From positions 16,383,501 through 16,447,500 of the forward strand of contig NC_067287.1 of NCBI RefSeq assembly GCF_020740795.1: DNA of 64,000 nt, in the 5' to 3' direction. Both the position numbers and the translations under genes were made by a program. This document shows, piece after piece, positions 1-9,564 of this stretch. Under the pieces are notes generated by a model. It was not told where the DNA came from. It ran no database searches and was given only the letters and a program-made list of their open reading frames with translations. This stretch comes from Apus apus (Eukaryota > Chordata > Aves > Apodiformes > Apodidae). The stretch's first letter is position 1; each line of letters starts with the position of its first letter.

Positions 1-880
1 ACCGCGCACCCTTCCTGCCACCCCAGGCTGGGGCACACCAGGGCCCCGAAACTAGAGGTCACCAGCCACAGGGCCACCCAGGCCAGCTCAGTGACCCTGT
101 CCCTGGGGACAAGGGTGCTGCTCTGCACTGGTTCCGTGACTCAGCACAGATAAGGAACAGATGGCGGGGACTTGGGTCTCAGGCAGCTATCACCCCCAGC
201 ATGGCCCCATGGGTGGTGCTGGGCAGTGTCCCCACCAGCCACCCGAGAGTCCCTGCTAGGCTCAGGCCCCTGCCACCAGCTCTCTGGGGACCCTGGGACA
301 CCAAGGGCCACCCTAGGGGACCAGGGCTTGGAGTGGGGAACAGGGCTCCCCACTTTAGCCATAGCTCCTCAGTGTAGGGCTGCCTGGGAGAACATCTACC
401 TTCCCAGAAGAGCCTGGAAGCTCCCAGCAGTACTGTACAGCCTGGTACAGCACAGCACGGCCTGGTATGGCATGGCACAGCCCAGTACAGCATGGCATGG
501 CTCAGAATGGTACAGCACAGCTTGACATGGCACAGCACGGCTCTTCCGTATGGCTCAGCTTGGCTCAGCACAACCCAACCCAGCACAAAACAACTTGCCT
601 GGTCAAGTCCAGCCCAGCACTCATGCAGGGGGGGTCAGGGCGGCCCACCCAGGCCGGTTTCCCTCACTGTCCCACCCTGCTCAAGGAGGACATGAGCTTG
701 CCAGACGTCAGCACCGCTGCTGTCTCTCTGCCCACCCACCCCCTCAAAGACCCCTCCAAGCGACAGAGCTACCATCCCAAGCCCAGGCACCCCACAGCCC
801 GTGAACCCCTCACGGTGCCACCTCACACGGTGCTGGGCACAGACCCGTGCCCTCACCTCCAGAGACACCCCACGGGGGTC
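1..880. other. Non-coding DNA upstream of PNKD
   Basis: I recognise no exon here on either strand. The open frames are the random kind expected in GC-rich DNA and match no family I know. In human the long PNKD isoform has distant upstream exons with TMBIM1 between them on the other strand, so this stretch could be an intron of a long PNKD transcript, but I found no TMBIM1 coding segment. A degenerate short-unit repeat at 431-597 is listed separately. Confidence 0.5.
431..597. repeat. Degenerate pentamer-based minisatellite
   Basis: The stretch is built from variants of 5-10 bp words such as GGCAC, ATGGC, TACAGCAC and GGCTCAGC, repeated about 20 times with drift. The short unit and the decay fit replication slippage in old non-coding DNA. 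It lies about 1.2 kb upstream of the PNKD start codon and has no evident coding role. Confidence 0.7.
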
Positions 881-2350
881 CCACCGCACCCCGGGACGGT
901 GGCCTCTGCCTGATCCCCCCACGCTGCGCTCCGCTCCTCCCGCACGCCATCTCGTGGGGTTCAGAAAACGGCACCAGCACCACAGCGGGATCCCGCCCGT
1001 AGGGGTCCTGTCCCCCCCGTCCCTGCCCACGGGACTCCACCGTGTCCCCGCTCCCCTCGCCGCCGGGGACCCGCTCCGGGGCTGGGGGTCGCAGCTCATC
1101 CCTGCGGCTCAGGGACCGGCTCCTTTACCCCCGCCCTGTCTCCGCCGTCTCTCGGGACGGTCGGTCCAGCGCTGGGACACCCCCCGGGGTAGCTGTGGTA
1201 CCGGAGGGGGCCGGGACAGGGTGGTCGCGGGGTTTGTCGGGGGAGCAGGGGGATCCCGTCGGGCTGTAGGGGTGGGCTCCGTGTCCGGGCCCCCAGCCTC
1301 GGCGGCGCCAGGCGGGACTCACGGGGGAGCAGAGCGGGACCGGGCCGTCCTACCTGCTGCGCGGTTCTCCGCCGGGCTGCGGCCACGACCAGCCGGGACG
1401 GGGCGGGGGAAGGCACCGCCCGCCCCCCACGCCGCGCCCCCCCGCGGCCGCTCCGCGCCACTGCGCCCCGGGGGGCCGAGTGAGCCGCGGGGCGGGGTGC
1501 GCTCCCCCTCCCGGTGCTCCCCGGGACAGACCCTCGCCCACCGAACGGGGGCTCCAGCCGGCTCCTCCGGGATCTCTTTCCTGCCGGCTCTGACGTCACG
1601 GCGGGACCCCGTTCTCCTCGCATTGACGTCAACTGGGAGGGGGACACCCTTTGCGATGACGGCCGGGGGGAAATCCCCTCCTCTCCTCCGGTGACGCCAT
1701 CGGGGTCACCCCCCGCCCTGCTCCCGCGGCAGGGACGCGGCGTGACCAGCAGAGGGCGCTGCAGGGGGGCGGGGGCCGGGGCGGCATGGCCGCGGGGCGG
1801 GGGGGGCGGCGCCCGGGCCATGGCGGGGCCGGGCTGGCGGCGGTGGCGGCCGGGGCCCGCGGGCTGGGGGCTGCCTGCCTGCGCCGCTGCTGCGCGGCCC
1901 TCCGCCGCCCGCTCGCTGCCCTCATGGCCCTCGCCGGGCCGCTGCTGTTCCGCCTGGGGTGAGTGAGTGAGTGGGTGGGTGGGTGGGTGTCCGCCGCTCC
2001 GGTAACCCCCCGCCGGGAGGGAGGCACGGCCGCGGCACGCCTTTGTTCTGCCGCCGGGAGAGGGGGGGGGGACCGTCGTGTTCTGCTTGTGCGGAGCCCC
2101 CCGGGGAGGTAGTGGGGCCAGCCCGGTGTGCTCCGGTCCCGCTGGCACGGGGAGGCCGGGATGGGGCTGGGGGGGATGCGAACGCGGCGGGGAGCGTGGG
2201 GCCCAGCCCCAGCAGTGCCTCGGCCCCGCGGGGCCGGGGCGCCGAGGGCGGGCGGTGTCAGCTCCGCGGCCGATAAGGCTTTGCTGGGCCGGGAATCAGC
2301 CACCGGCCCCCGCAGCGTGCTGGCGGGCACCCTCGGATCTGACACCCTTC
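880..2350 (+). promoter_or_regulatory. PNKD: PNKD CpG-island promoter
   Basis: This stretch is very GC-rich and dense in CpG, and it covers the first coding exon of PNKD. Two perfect CRE palindromes lie 160-195 bp before the start codon. There is no clear TATA box, as is usual for a CpG-island promoter. Just inside intron 1 there is a short (GAGT)n(GGGT)n microsatellite (1960-1990). The transcription start is not visible from sequence alone. Confidence 0.7.
1591..1631. promoter_or_regulatory. Tandem CRE/ATF sites
   Basis: The full palindrome TGACGTCA occurs at 1591-1598 and again at 1624-1631, 33 bp apart start to start. This is the consensus for CREB/ATF dimers. Related half sites (TGACG) follow at about 1657 and 1692. 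They sit in the PNKD CpG island, so cAMP/CREB control of PNKD is a reasonable inference but not shown here. Confidence 0.6.
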
Positions 2351-4982
2351 CCCCGCCCGTGGCTCCTTCCCTCGGGTCTGATCATTAACCCGGCGCGGTG
2401 CCCCGGCCGTGGCCCCGCTGCCCGGGGCTGGCAGGGGCCCCCGCTCCCCGGCTCCCTCTCCCAGCGGGTGCACGGGGCCCCGGCTCCTGCCAGCGTTCCC
2501 CCAGGTGTACCTGACGGTGCCACCGAGGAGGATGTGACCGTCCAGGGGGATGCGATGGGCTTTGCAATGCGGGGCTTTGCATGTCCTTCAAGGCACCTGT
2601 CCCCCTCCCTGAAAGGCTGCTGTATACATGGGGAGGTTCCCCGTGGTCTGTTGCACCCCTGCATGGCACATGCCATGGGGACTTTTCTTGCTTCCCTTTT
2701 CCTCATCCCTCCCAGCAGCTCCCTCCCCAAGTGGCCTTTCTGGGGGGCCTGGGGGTTAATGCCAGGGGTGTCTGCTCTCCACAGGTACAGCCTGTACGCC
2801 CGCACGAGGCTGGGCTACCTCTTCTACCAGTGGCAGGTGAGGAAGGCCAGGGAGCGGTACCCACACGGCCACTCTGTACCCCAGCCCTGCCACTTCCCCG
2901 GTGAGTCCTGGCCAGACCCCTCGGCCATGGCCCTGACATGTCCCCCAACACCTACACTTTGGGATGGGGGGCAGTTGCCATAACCAAATTGCCCAAAGCA
3001 TGTTTAACTGAGAATTTTATTTAAGATGTGGGGAGTTTGGCCCATCTGCCCTGTCCCCTCCCAGTTTCCCAGGCAGGAGGGTCACGCTTTGTTGTCTCTC
3101 CGTCCATCCATCCCCCAGGGGTGAAAATCCTGCCCATTCCCGTGCTCTCCAACAACTACAGCTACCTGGTCATTGACACTGGCTCTGGCCAAGCAGCAGT
3201 CATCGACCCCTCTGACCCACTGGCCGTGCAGGTGAGACCCCTGTGGGCCCCCTGACCCAGTGTTTATCTATTCCTGGTTGACAGGGGGGCTCTCTCGCTT
3301 TTTGGGGGGTGCAGAGAGGGCATATTTGCCCTCATCTGCAGCCCTAGTACCCACAACAAGGTTAGAGGGGTGTTGGAGCTCACCTAGTGCCTGGGGAGTT
3401 GGGCAAGGCCAAGGTTGGGATTTAAGAAGAGACCAGTAGTTGGGGTTTGTCCCTGTCCCCGCAAATCTCGTGTGTCCCCTCCCCAATTCCCAGGCTGCCA
3501 TTGAAGAAGAGGGGGTGATGCTGGAGGCCATATTCTGCACCCACAAACACTGGTAAGAGGCAAATGGGAGCCCAGGGGGAGTCAGTAGCTGCCATGGAGG
3601 GTACCCCAGCTGAGGTGACCCTACCCCACGTGGGGTGGGAGGGACACATTTGGGGGTGCTGACCTCCCTGCCCACAGGGACCACAGCGGGGGGAACACGG
3701 CACTCCGCCAGCAGCATGGCTCCTGCAAGGTGTACGGCAGCACCCTCGATGCCATCCCTGAGCTCACCCAGTAAGTCCTGCAACCCCACGAACCCCCACA
3801 GCACCTTCATAAATTGGGGGAGATGGAGGCTTCACCCCCAACCACCACTCTCTGCTCCACTCATCCACCAATCCATCCCCCCAGCACCACACTGCCCCCT
3901 TCGTGGGCTGAGATCTGGCGCACTCACAATCCTAGTGTACTGGAGAGGTGTTGCATGGGGAGGTGGGCATTTTGGGGTGTCAGGGTCGGGGGGATGCCCT
4001 GATGGTGTACTCCTGTGCCCGGTGCAGCCCGCTTGCTGACAGGGAGAAGGTGAGCGTGGGCTGCCTGACCTTCGAGGCGCTCGCCACTCCTGGTCACACC
4101 GTGGGCCACATGGTGTACGTGCTGGATGGGGAGCCCTTTGGTGGCCCCCCCTGCCTCTTCTCTGGGGACCTCCTCTTCCTTGCTGGCTGTGGTGAGTGCT
4201 CCTGACCCCAGACCTTGGTGGCTGGGAAGTGGTTACACCCTAGGAAGGGCCTGGGGGGATCCCCAGATCTCCTTGCCATGAACAGTGGTTGCTGCATCCA
4301 GGCAGGCTGTTTGAGGGCTCCCCTGAGACCATGCTCGCCTCCCTGGACATGGCTGTGAGCTTGGGTGAGGACACACTACTGTGGCCAGGTGAGTGTCCCC
4401 AATAGCGGGGTAGAGTTGCTGGTGTCAACCCTGGCTACCTGCTGCCAAGCTGGGGGGCCAGGGAGGGGCAAAGCTAAGGGGCACGGGGGTCCCCAGGACA
4501 TGAGTATGCACTGGAGTGCCTGACCTTCGCCATCCTTCTCGAGCTGGACAACCCTGCGCTGGAGCAGAAGCTGCTGTGGGCAGCGCAGCAACGGCAGGAG
4601 AAGAGGAGCACAGTAAGGCCAGGGGGCTTCCTCCTTGCAGCCCTCGCACCCCCAGACCCCTCACAGGGTTCCCCCTCAGCAGGGATGCTGCATTCTGACA
4701 CCCTCTTGCTTGGTGGGTGCCATAGGGGAAGGGGCTGCTGGGAGGGTGGGGTGTGTCTTGGCTCCCTGTCAGGGGTGCTGCCTCTGACAGGACCAGCTGT
4801 CCCCGCAGTGCCCCTCCACGCTCGGGGAGGAACAGACCTACAACCCCTTCTTGCGGACCCACCGGCCGGAGCTGCAGGCAGCGCTGGGGCTGTGGCAAGG
4901 GGGTGGGGAGCATCCTGATGCCTTCCGTGCCCGAGTCCTCAAGGAGGTGCGGAGGCGTAAGGACCTCTTCAAAGCCACCTAG
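1786..4982 (+). CDS. PNKD: PNKD, metallo-beta-lactamase-fold hydrolase, 9 coding exons
   Basis: Coding exons: 1786-1958, 2785-2900, 3119-3231, 3494-3552, 3678-3770, 4028-4191, 4302-4388, 4497-4612, 4809-4982; total 364 aa, close to the 361-385 aa human isoforms. The protein is a glyoxalase-II-like metallohydrolase; mutations in the human gene cause paroxysmal nonkinesigenic dyskinesia. The metal-binding motif THKHWDH lies at residues 150-156 and is split by intron 4, and further matches are [16 protein letters not shown] and WPGHEY. A hydrophobic N-terminal stretch encoded by exon 1 (about residues 40-57) may be a membrane anchor. The start was chosen because the exon-1 reading [13 protein letters not shown] joins [14 protein letters not shown] across the junction exactly as in the human isoform with this N terminus. 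Alternative upstream first exons would lie outside or in unrecognised DNA. The frame is intact throughout. Confidence 0.95.
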
Positions 4983-5561
4983 ACACCCTCCCTCCTCTTT
5001 CCTGGATTTCCCCCCCCCTTCCCATGGGGCTTGGTGCTGCTCAGGCACAGGGCCCCAAGACTGTGTTTTGTTTTGCTGTGAATCTCCCTCCTGGGGTGCA
5101 GGGCTGGGGGGGAAGAGTGGACACCCTCCCTCCTGTGGGCACCCCATAAGTGATCCCTGCCTTTACTCCCCCAGACTTGGGGGTCACCAGCTGTCACATA
5201 GAAGCACCTCAATCTGTAGCCCCCCACCCCAGTACTAGGGCTGCAGGGATGGCAGAAAAGGGCTTTTCCTATCCCGTTTTTCTGGGAGCCTTCAATTTTA
5301 CCCACCCCCCTGCCCCAGTGCTCAGGGAGTCCCCCCCTTCCCCTCACTGCCCCTAGTGCTGTGCATCTCCTTTGGGGAGGGGGGCTGGGATGGACCCCCA
5401 GTCTCTAGGCAAGGGGCTTTTCTCTAGCACCCCATGTTTGGTGCTGGAGCTGCCCCCCCATGCACGCACACACTGGGATGGGGCCATGGGGGCACACTGG
5501 TGGGGTGTGGGGGGGTGATGCTGTACTGGGGGACTGGAGCCCTCCTCCAACCCCCCCTTCA

Positions 5562-5567
5562 AATAAA
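5562..5567 (+). terminator. PNKD: PNKD poly(A) signal AATAAA
   Basis: This canonical AATAAA lies 580 bp after the PNKD stop, at the edge where CG-rich CATIP promoter sequence begins. Cleavage is expected near 5580-5590. Confidence 0.8.
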
Positions 5568-5589
5568 ATACTGGATCGAATTTGTACCT

Positions 5590-5990
5590 GTTTGGTCCTT
5601 TCGCTCCGCGGCCGCTGACCCCCGCTCCCCCCGGGAAGCCTCGCTGCGGGGTCGCTGCCCCTTTAAGAGGCGGGCCCGGGGCCGTTGCTGCGGACACCGT
5701 TGAGGCGTCGGGGTCGCGCACCTGGGTCCGCCCGGGCAGGTCTGGGGCTGGGGCGGGGGGGGACGGGTGTCGAGGGGGCTGCTGGGGGGGCGAGGGGGGA
5801 GTCGGAGGGACTGGGCGAGGATGGGAGGGTGGCAGGGGCAGGTGGGCTTCAGACGCTTGGGTGCGGTGGGTTTCTGTGCTCCCCCTCGCAGTTTCAGGGC
5901 TACACGTGGCACCGGGGGTGCACCGCGGTTTGGGGTAGACGTGCTGCCCCTTCACCTGGGGGTCTGGCAGCAGGAGCCGCCAGGAGAGCC
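5590..5990 (+). promoter_or_regulatory. CATIP: CATIP CpG-rich promoter and 5' untranslated region
   Basis: CpG density rises abruptly right after the PNKD poly(A) signal. A probable non-coding first exon ends near 5740, where a donor-like CAG|GTCTGG occurs, and a good acceptor (pyrimidine tract then CAG) ends at 5890, so the ATG exon would begin at 5891. A GTTGCTG-type half of an RFX X-box occurs near 5683, but the second half is weak. Confidence 0.55.
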
Positions 5991-8561
5991 ATGGAGCAGC
6001 CCCCCGAAGACCAGCGGGAGTCCCCAGCCCTCTCGGAGGCAGCCGCCGAGTTCCTGAACCTCATTGGTGGGTGTCCCCCCCCAGTCTTCACCCCTGACCT
6101 CCTCCTTGTTCCCCAAGCCGTGCCCTGGGGGTCCTCAGTGCAGGGGCGGGGAGCACCGGCTCTTGCGGGAGGGCGAGGGAGGGGTCGTGGGGGCTTGAGC
6201 CGGATAAATGGTGAAATGGTGAAGGGCTCAGCCCGAACACCTCCGGGGCAGGTGGGGAACTAGGGCAGGGAAGTGGCCTGGGCAAGGGCGACCATTCCTC
6301 GGGGCAGTGGTGACAGTCCCACCCTGCAGGGCCGGAGGAACTGGAGTCCTGCCTGTTCACTGAGACCCTAGAGGTGGTGGCAGCAGAGGACCAGCCAGGG
6401 GTCCAGATCACGGGCCAGTGGTGGGCAGCAGTCCGGTGGGCACCCTACAAGCAAGAGGGCAAGCCGGCACGGAGCTGCCTTCTGGTGCAAGCCGGTTTCC
6501 GGATCAGGCAGGACAACGTGCCCTGCTCCAGCACCTTAAAAGGTGAGCCAGGGATGGCTTGGAGGGTCCTCCCTCCCCAGGGCTGTAGTACCCCAGTCCC
6601 ACTGGCCCCCAAGGCTGTGGGGCACTGCTGCAGTGCCAGCAGGGTGGGCTGAGTGCAGCTTTGCTCTGCTAGCCTATGTGACCCCGCTGCTGGAGACTCT
6701 GGAGCAGGAGGAGCAGGAGCGCCTGGAGGTGACTGGTGTGGCAGTGGTGTGTCCCATTCCCCGTGTCCTGCCACCCTGCAGTGATGCCTTCCTGGGGACT
6801 GTGCCCCATGCAAGGTCACTGTGGGCAGTTTGATGTTTCCATTCCTGGCTCAGACACCAGCTCTGTCCCACCAGCCTGGTCCCCTTCCCCTACTCTGGGT
6901 AGCAGCTGGAGTGGGGAGTTGCCCACAATGCATATGGCATGATACCCTGATTGAAAGGGGTGCTGGGATGTGCCACCTTGGAGAGGGACAGCCTTGGCTC
7001 TGCCCTCCACCTTGTGCCACCCACCCCTCCCACAGCTCAAAGCACACCCAGTAGAGAGGACGACCCACATGGTGAACCACCACCATGGGATGACTGTCAC
7101 CAAGACCATTCAGGAAGGAGAGGTGAGGCTGAAGGGAAGTCTCTCCCCTCTGCCCTCTAAATGGGGCACATCCTGGGGCCCATCCCGGGTTCCCCCCCAG
7201 CCTCCGGGAGTGCCGTCTCTGGGGAGGCTGGAGCAGGGGCTGTCCCACTAGGTGGTGGCTGGGTCTCTCTGCAGGCAGAACCAAAGAGCTGGAGCTTCTT
7301 CTACCTCCAGGATGATCTGCGGGGGCTGCTGCCAGAAGGTGCCAGCATCCTGCTGCTGCGGGTGCTGGCACACCTGCAGGCAGTGCCCCCTGACCTCATC
7401 TTCCCAGCCTTCGACACCGAGGGCCAGCTCTGCATCTCCAGCTACGTGAGCAGCTGGACGGGGGAGCTCGCATGACCTGGGTCAGGTTGGGGGTGCCAGG
7501 GAGTAATGTGGGAGGTGGAGATAAACGGGGAGTGGATGAGAGCATGGAGGGGCATGGGAATGGCACTTGGGGGCAGGGGTGACTCCGGGACAGGAGTGAC
7601 CCCTGCCCATGCTCCCGCAGCGTGCCGTGGGCTTCCAGCAGCAGGCAGTGGGCTCGGTGAAGGCAGAGGTGCTTGTGATCGAGCGATCCGTGCAAGCCAG
7701 TGCTGACACCTCCACCGTCTGGCACAGCAGCTTCCTCCCCAGCGGGTATGGGCAGCGGTCTGGCCAGGGGCAACCCCAGCCCTGCCAGCCTAGTGAGAAC
7801 CCAGGAGTAGGGTCAGTGGCTCTTTCCCCCACAGGCGTTTGGTCCGATGGGTGCAGATCGGCTCCCCGATGCTGGTGCTTCTGCAGAATGAGTCCGTCCT
7901 TGGAGAAACAGGTATGGGGGAGAGGCTTGTGCCCCCCTGCATGGGCACCTCCTGCCTGCTGTCTGGCATCCAAGTGGGAAACACCCTCCCCTACCTTTCT
8001 GCTGTCAGGTGAGGTCAAGCCCCAGCCTTTCTTCCCCAAACAACCCCTGGACTGGGAGGAGGACATCCAGCTTTATTCCTGGTTCCTGGACAGGAAGGTA
8101 AGATGGGAGGACATGGGGCTGTGCCACTCCCCAGCAGGGTCTTCCCTGGGGTGTCCAGGGGGCACAGTGGGGATCAGACTGGCCAGCACACTCCCCAGTC
8201 TACTCAAGTGTGGAAAAGGACCCAGGATTCCCACCCCTCCACCCTGGCACAGTGGCTGGGGAGGCACATTGATGCCTGGATCAAGGGAACATTTGCCTCT
8301 GTGCCCACCCTGCCCACTCCACCACAGGAGGAGCTGCAAGCATCCCACAGTGACTACCTCCAGCAGCACCCCGAGTACTGGGCAGTACAGCATGATTTCC
8401 TCCAGGCCCTGCTTCTGCGGCAGCCCTGTGACCTCATCTCCTTTGCTGATGAATTCTTTGCCCCCTTCTCCCACCAACGGCCCCCTGAAACCCGCTTTGC
8501 CCATGTCAAGGCTGTCAGGCCCTCCCCTCCTGTGCCCCCTCCCTCACCATTCTCTGTCTAG
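5991..8561 (+). CDS. CATIP: CATIP, ciliogenesis-associated TTC17-interacting protein, 9 coding exons
   Basis: Coding exons: 5991-6066, 6330-6542, 6673-6728, 7036-7122, 7275-7445, 7621-7745, 7835-7911, 8009-8097, 8328-8561; total 375 aa against 387 in human. In vertebrates CATIP works with TTC17 in actin polymerisation needed for primary cilium formation. I assigned it by its place between PNKD and SLC11A1 and by its C terminus. Residues about 310-346 read as an RIIa-like docking/dimerisation segment, with an aromatic and leucine-rich helix followed by CDLISFADEFF, as in PKA regulatory-subunit-like ciliary proteins. The start at 5991 sits in a good context (GCCATGG). The frame is open upstream of it, so a slightly longer N terminus cannot be excluded. 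All junctions are GT-AG with matching phases. Confidence 0.85.
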
Positions 8562-8566
8562 TGGGG

Positions 8567-8572
8567 AATAAA
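8567..8572 (+). terminator. CATIP: CATIP poly(A) signal AATAAA
   Basis: AATAAA begins only 5 bp after the stop codon, so the CATIP 3'UTR is predicted to be about 25-35 nt, which is unusually short. Confidence 0.8.
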
Positions 8573-8599
8573 GCCACCAGTGCTGCCTCTCCAGACTTG

Positions 8600-9460
8600 T
8601 TTGCTTTGGGAAAACTGAGGCATGGGGAGGGCAGTGGGAGCTGAGTTGTGTGCTAACCCCCCCACCATTCCAGACTGGAAGGGACCAAGATGTCCTGTCC
8701 CCTTCTGGGCTGTTCTAGCCCCTGTCTTGGGCAGAGGGTGCCTGGGACACACCCTGGGGCAGAGCCAGGCTCACACTCCTGTGCCCACCACTGCCCCACC
8801 TGTCCTTGGAGACAGACCCTAGTGCCCACCTTTCTGTGGGACACATCCAGGTGGCAGAAGGGTGCCCCAAAGAGGCAGGCAGTACTATCCAGACATCCAT
8901 GGGTGCACCTGGAGTGCTCCCACTCTCACCTCCACAGCAATAAGGGTCCTCAGGACGGGGTGCCCCACTTTTGTGGGCACAGCCTGACCTGCAATAATAC
9001 TGAGCATGTCATCTTTGGGGTGGATGTCCTACCATCTGGGGATGGCATGAGTGCCCTGTGCCACAGAGCCTGCCTGGCTGGGTGCCAGCAGTTGAGGATG
9101 CATTTTGACCTGCTCTTGAGCTTGTGCAATGCAGGCCTGCTTCCTTCTCACTCCTACTTCTCCAGCCTTTCCCCTACTTTCGTGGCACCAGCCCTTCCTC
9201 CCCATGCTGTGAGACACTGTCCCCTGTTCCCTGAACTGCCCAGGGAGCAGGACCTCTGACATGTGATGGAGGGTGACAGGCAGGCATGTTCCCATGCATC
9301 CTGCTCTGGGTGCCCTGTGTTTGCATGTACATGGAGAAGAGAGGTTCTGGGTTAACCCCCTCCTGGCACAGGGTGGGGGAACTGAGACCATGTGAACTCA
9401 CAGCACCCAGCCCCCACCAGGCAGAGCTCCTTTCCTAGCCCAGCTCAGCGGGTGGGGAAG
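8600..9460. other. CATIP-SLC11A1 intergenic spacer
   Basis: About 0.9 kb between the CATIP poly(A) site and the SLC11A1 promoter. I see no exon with splice sites in a conserved frame and no repeat family. The open frames found here lack any recognisable protein similarity. Confidence 0.5.
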
Positions 9461-9463
9461 GAG

Positions 9464-9514
9464 CACTTCCTTCTCCTTCTCCTCGGGGGGGCAGATGGGG
9501 GGGTCCTTTAAAAG
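9464..9514 (+). promoter_or_regulatory. SLC11A1: Candidate SLC11A1 core promoter
   Basis: An ETS/PU.1-type site lies at 9464-9474 (AGAAGGAAGTG on the minus strand), and a TATA-like TTTAAAAG lies at 9507-9514, about 50 bp before the start codon. Mammalian Slc11a1 is a macrophage gene driven by PU.1 with IRF8, so the ETS site fits. The surroundings are not a CpG island, consistent with a tissue-restricted promoter. Confidence 0.5.
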
Positions 9515-9564
9515 CTGGGTGGCAGGCATTGTATCCAGTGTCAAGATCAGTGCTTCCCAGCACC

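Noticed and set aside
1-900. Search for TMBIM1 exons on the minus strand
   Set aside because: TMBIM1 neighbours PNKD in human, but no transmembrane BAX-inhibitor-like segment was found in this interval.
1096-2148. 350-codon minus-strand frame and long plus-strand frames in the PNKD CpG island
   Set aside because: Same reason: stop-poor GC-rich DNA, low-complexity translations and no splice or family support.
5675-5700. RFX X-box in the CATIP promoter
   Set aside because: Only one half (GTTGCT) fits; the second half has two mismatches, so it was not listed as a site.
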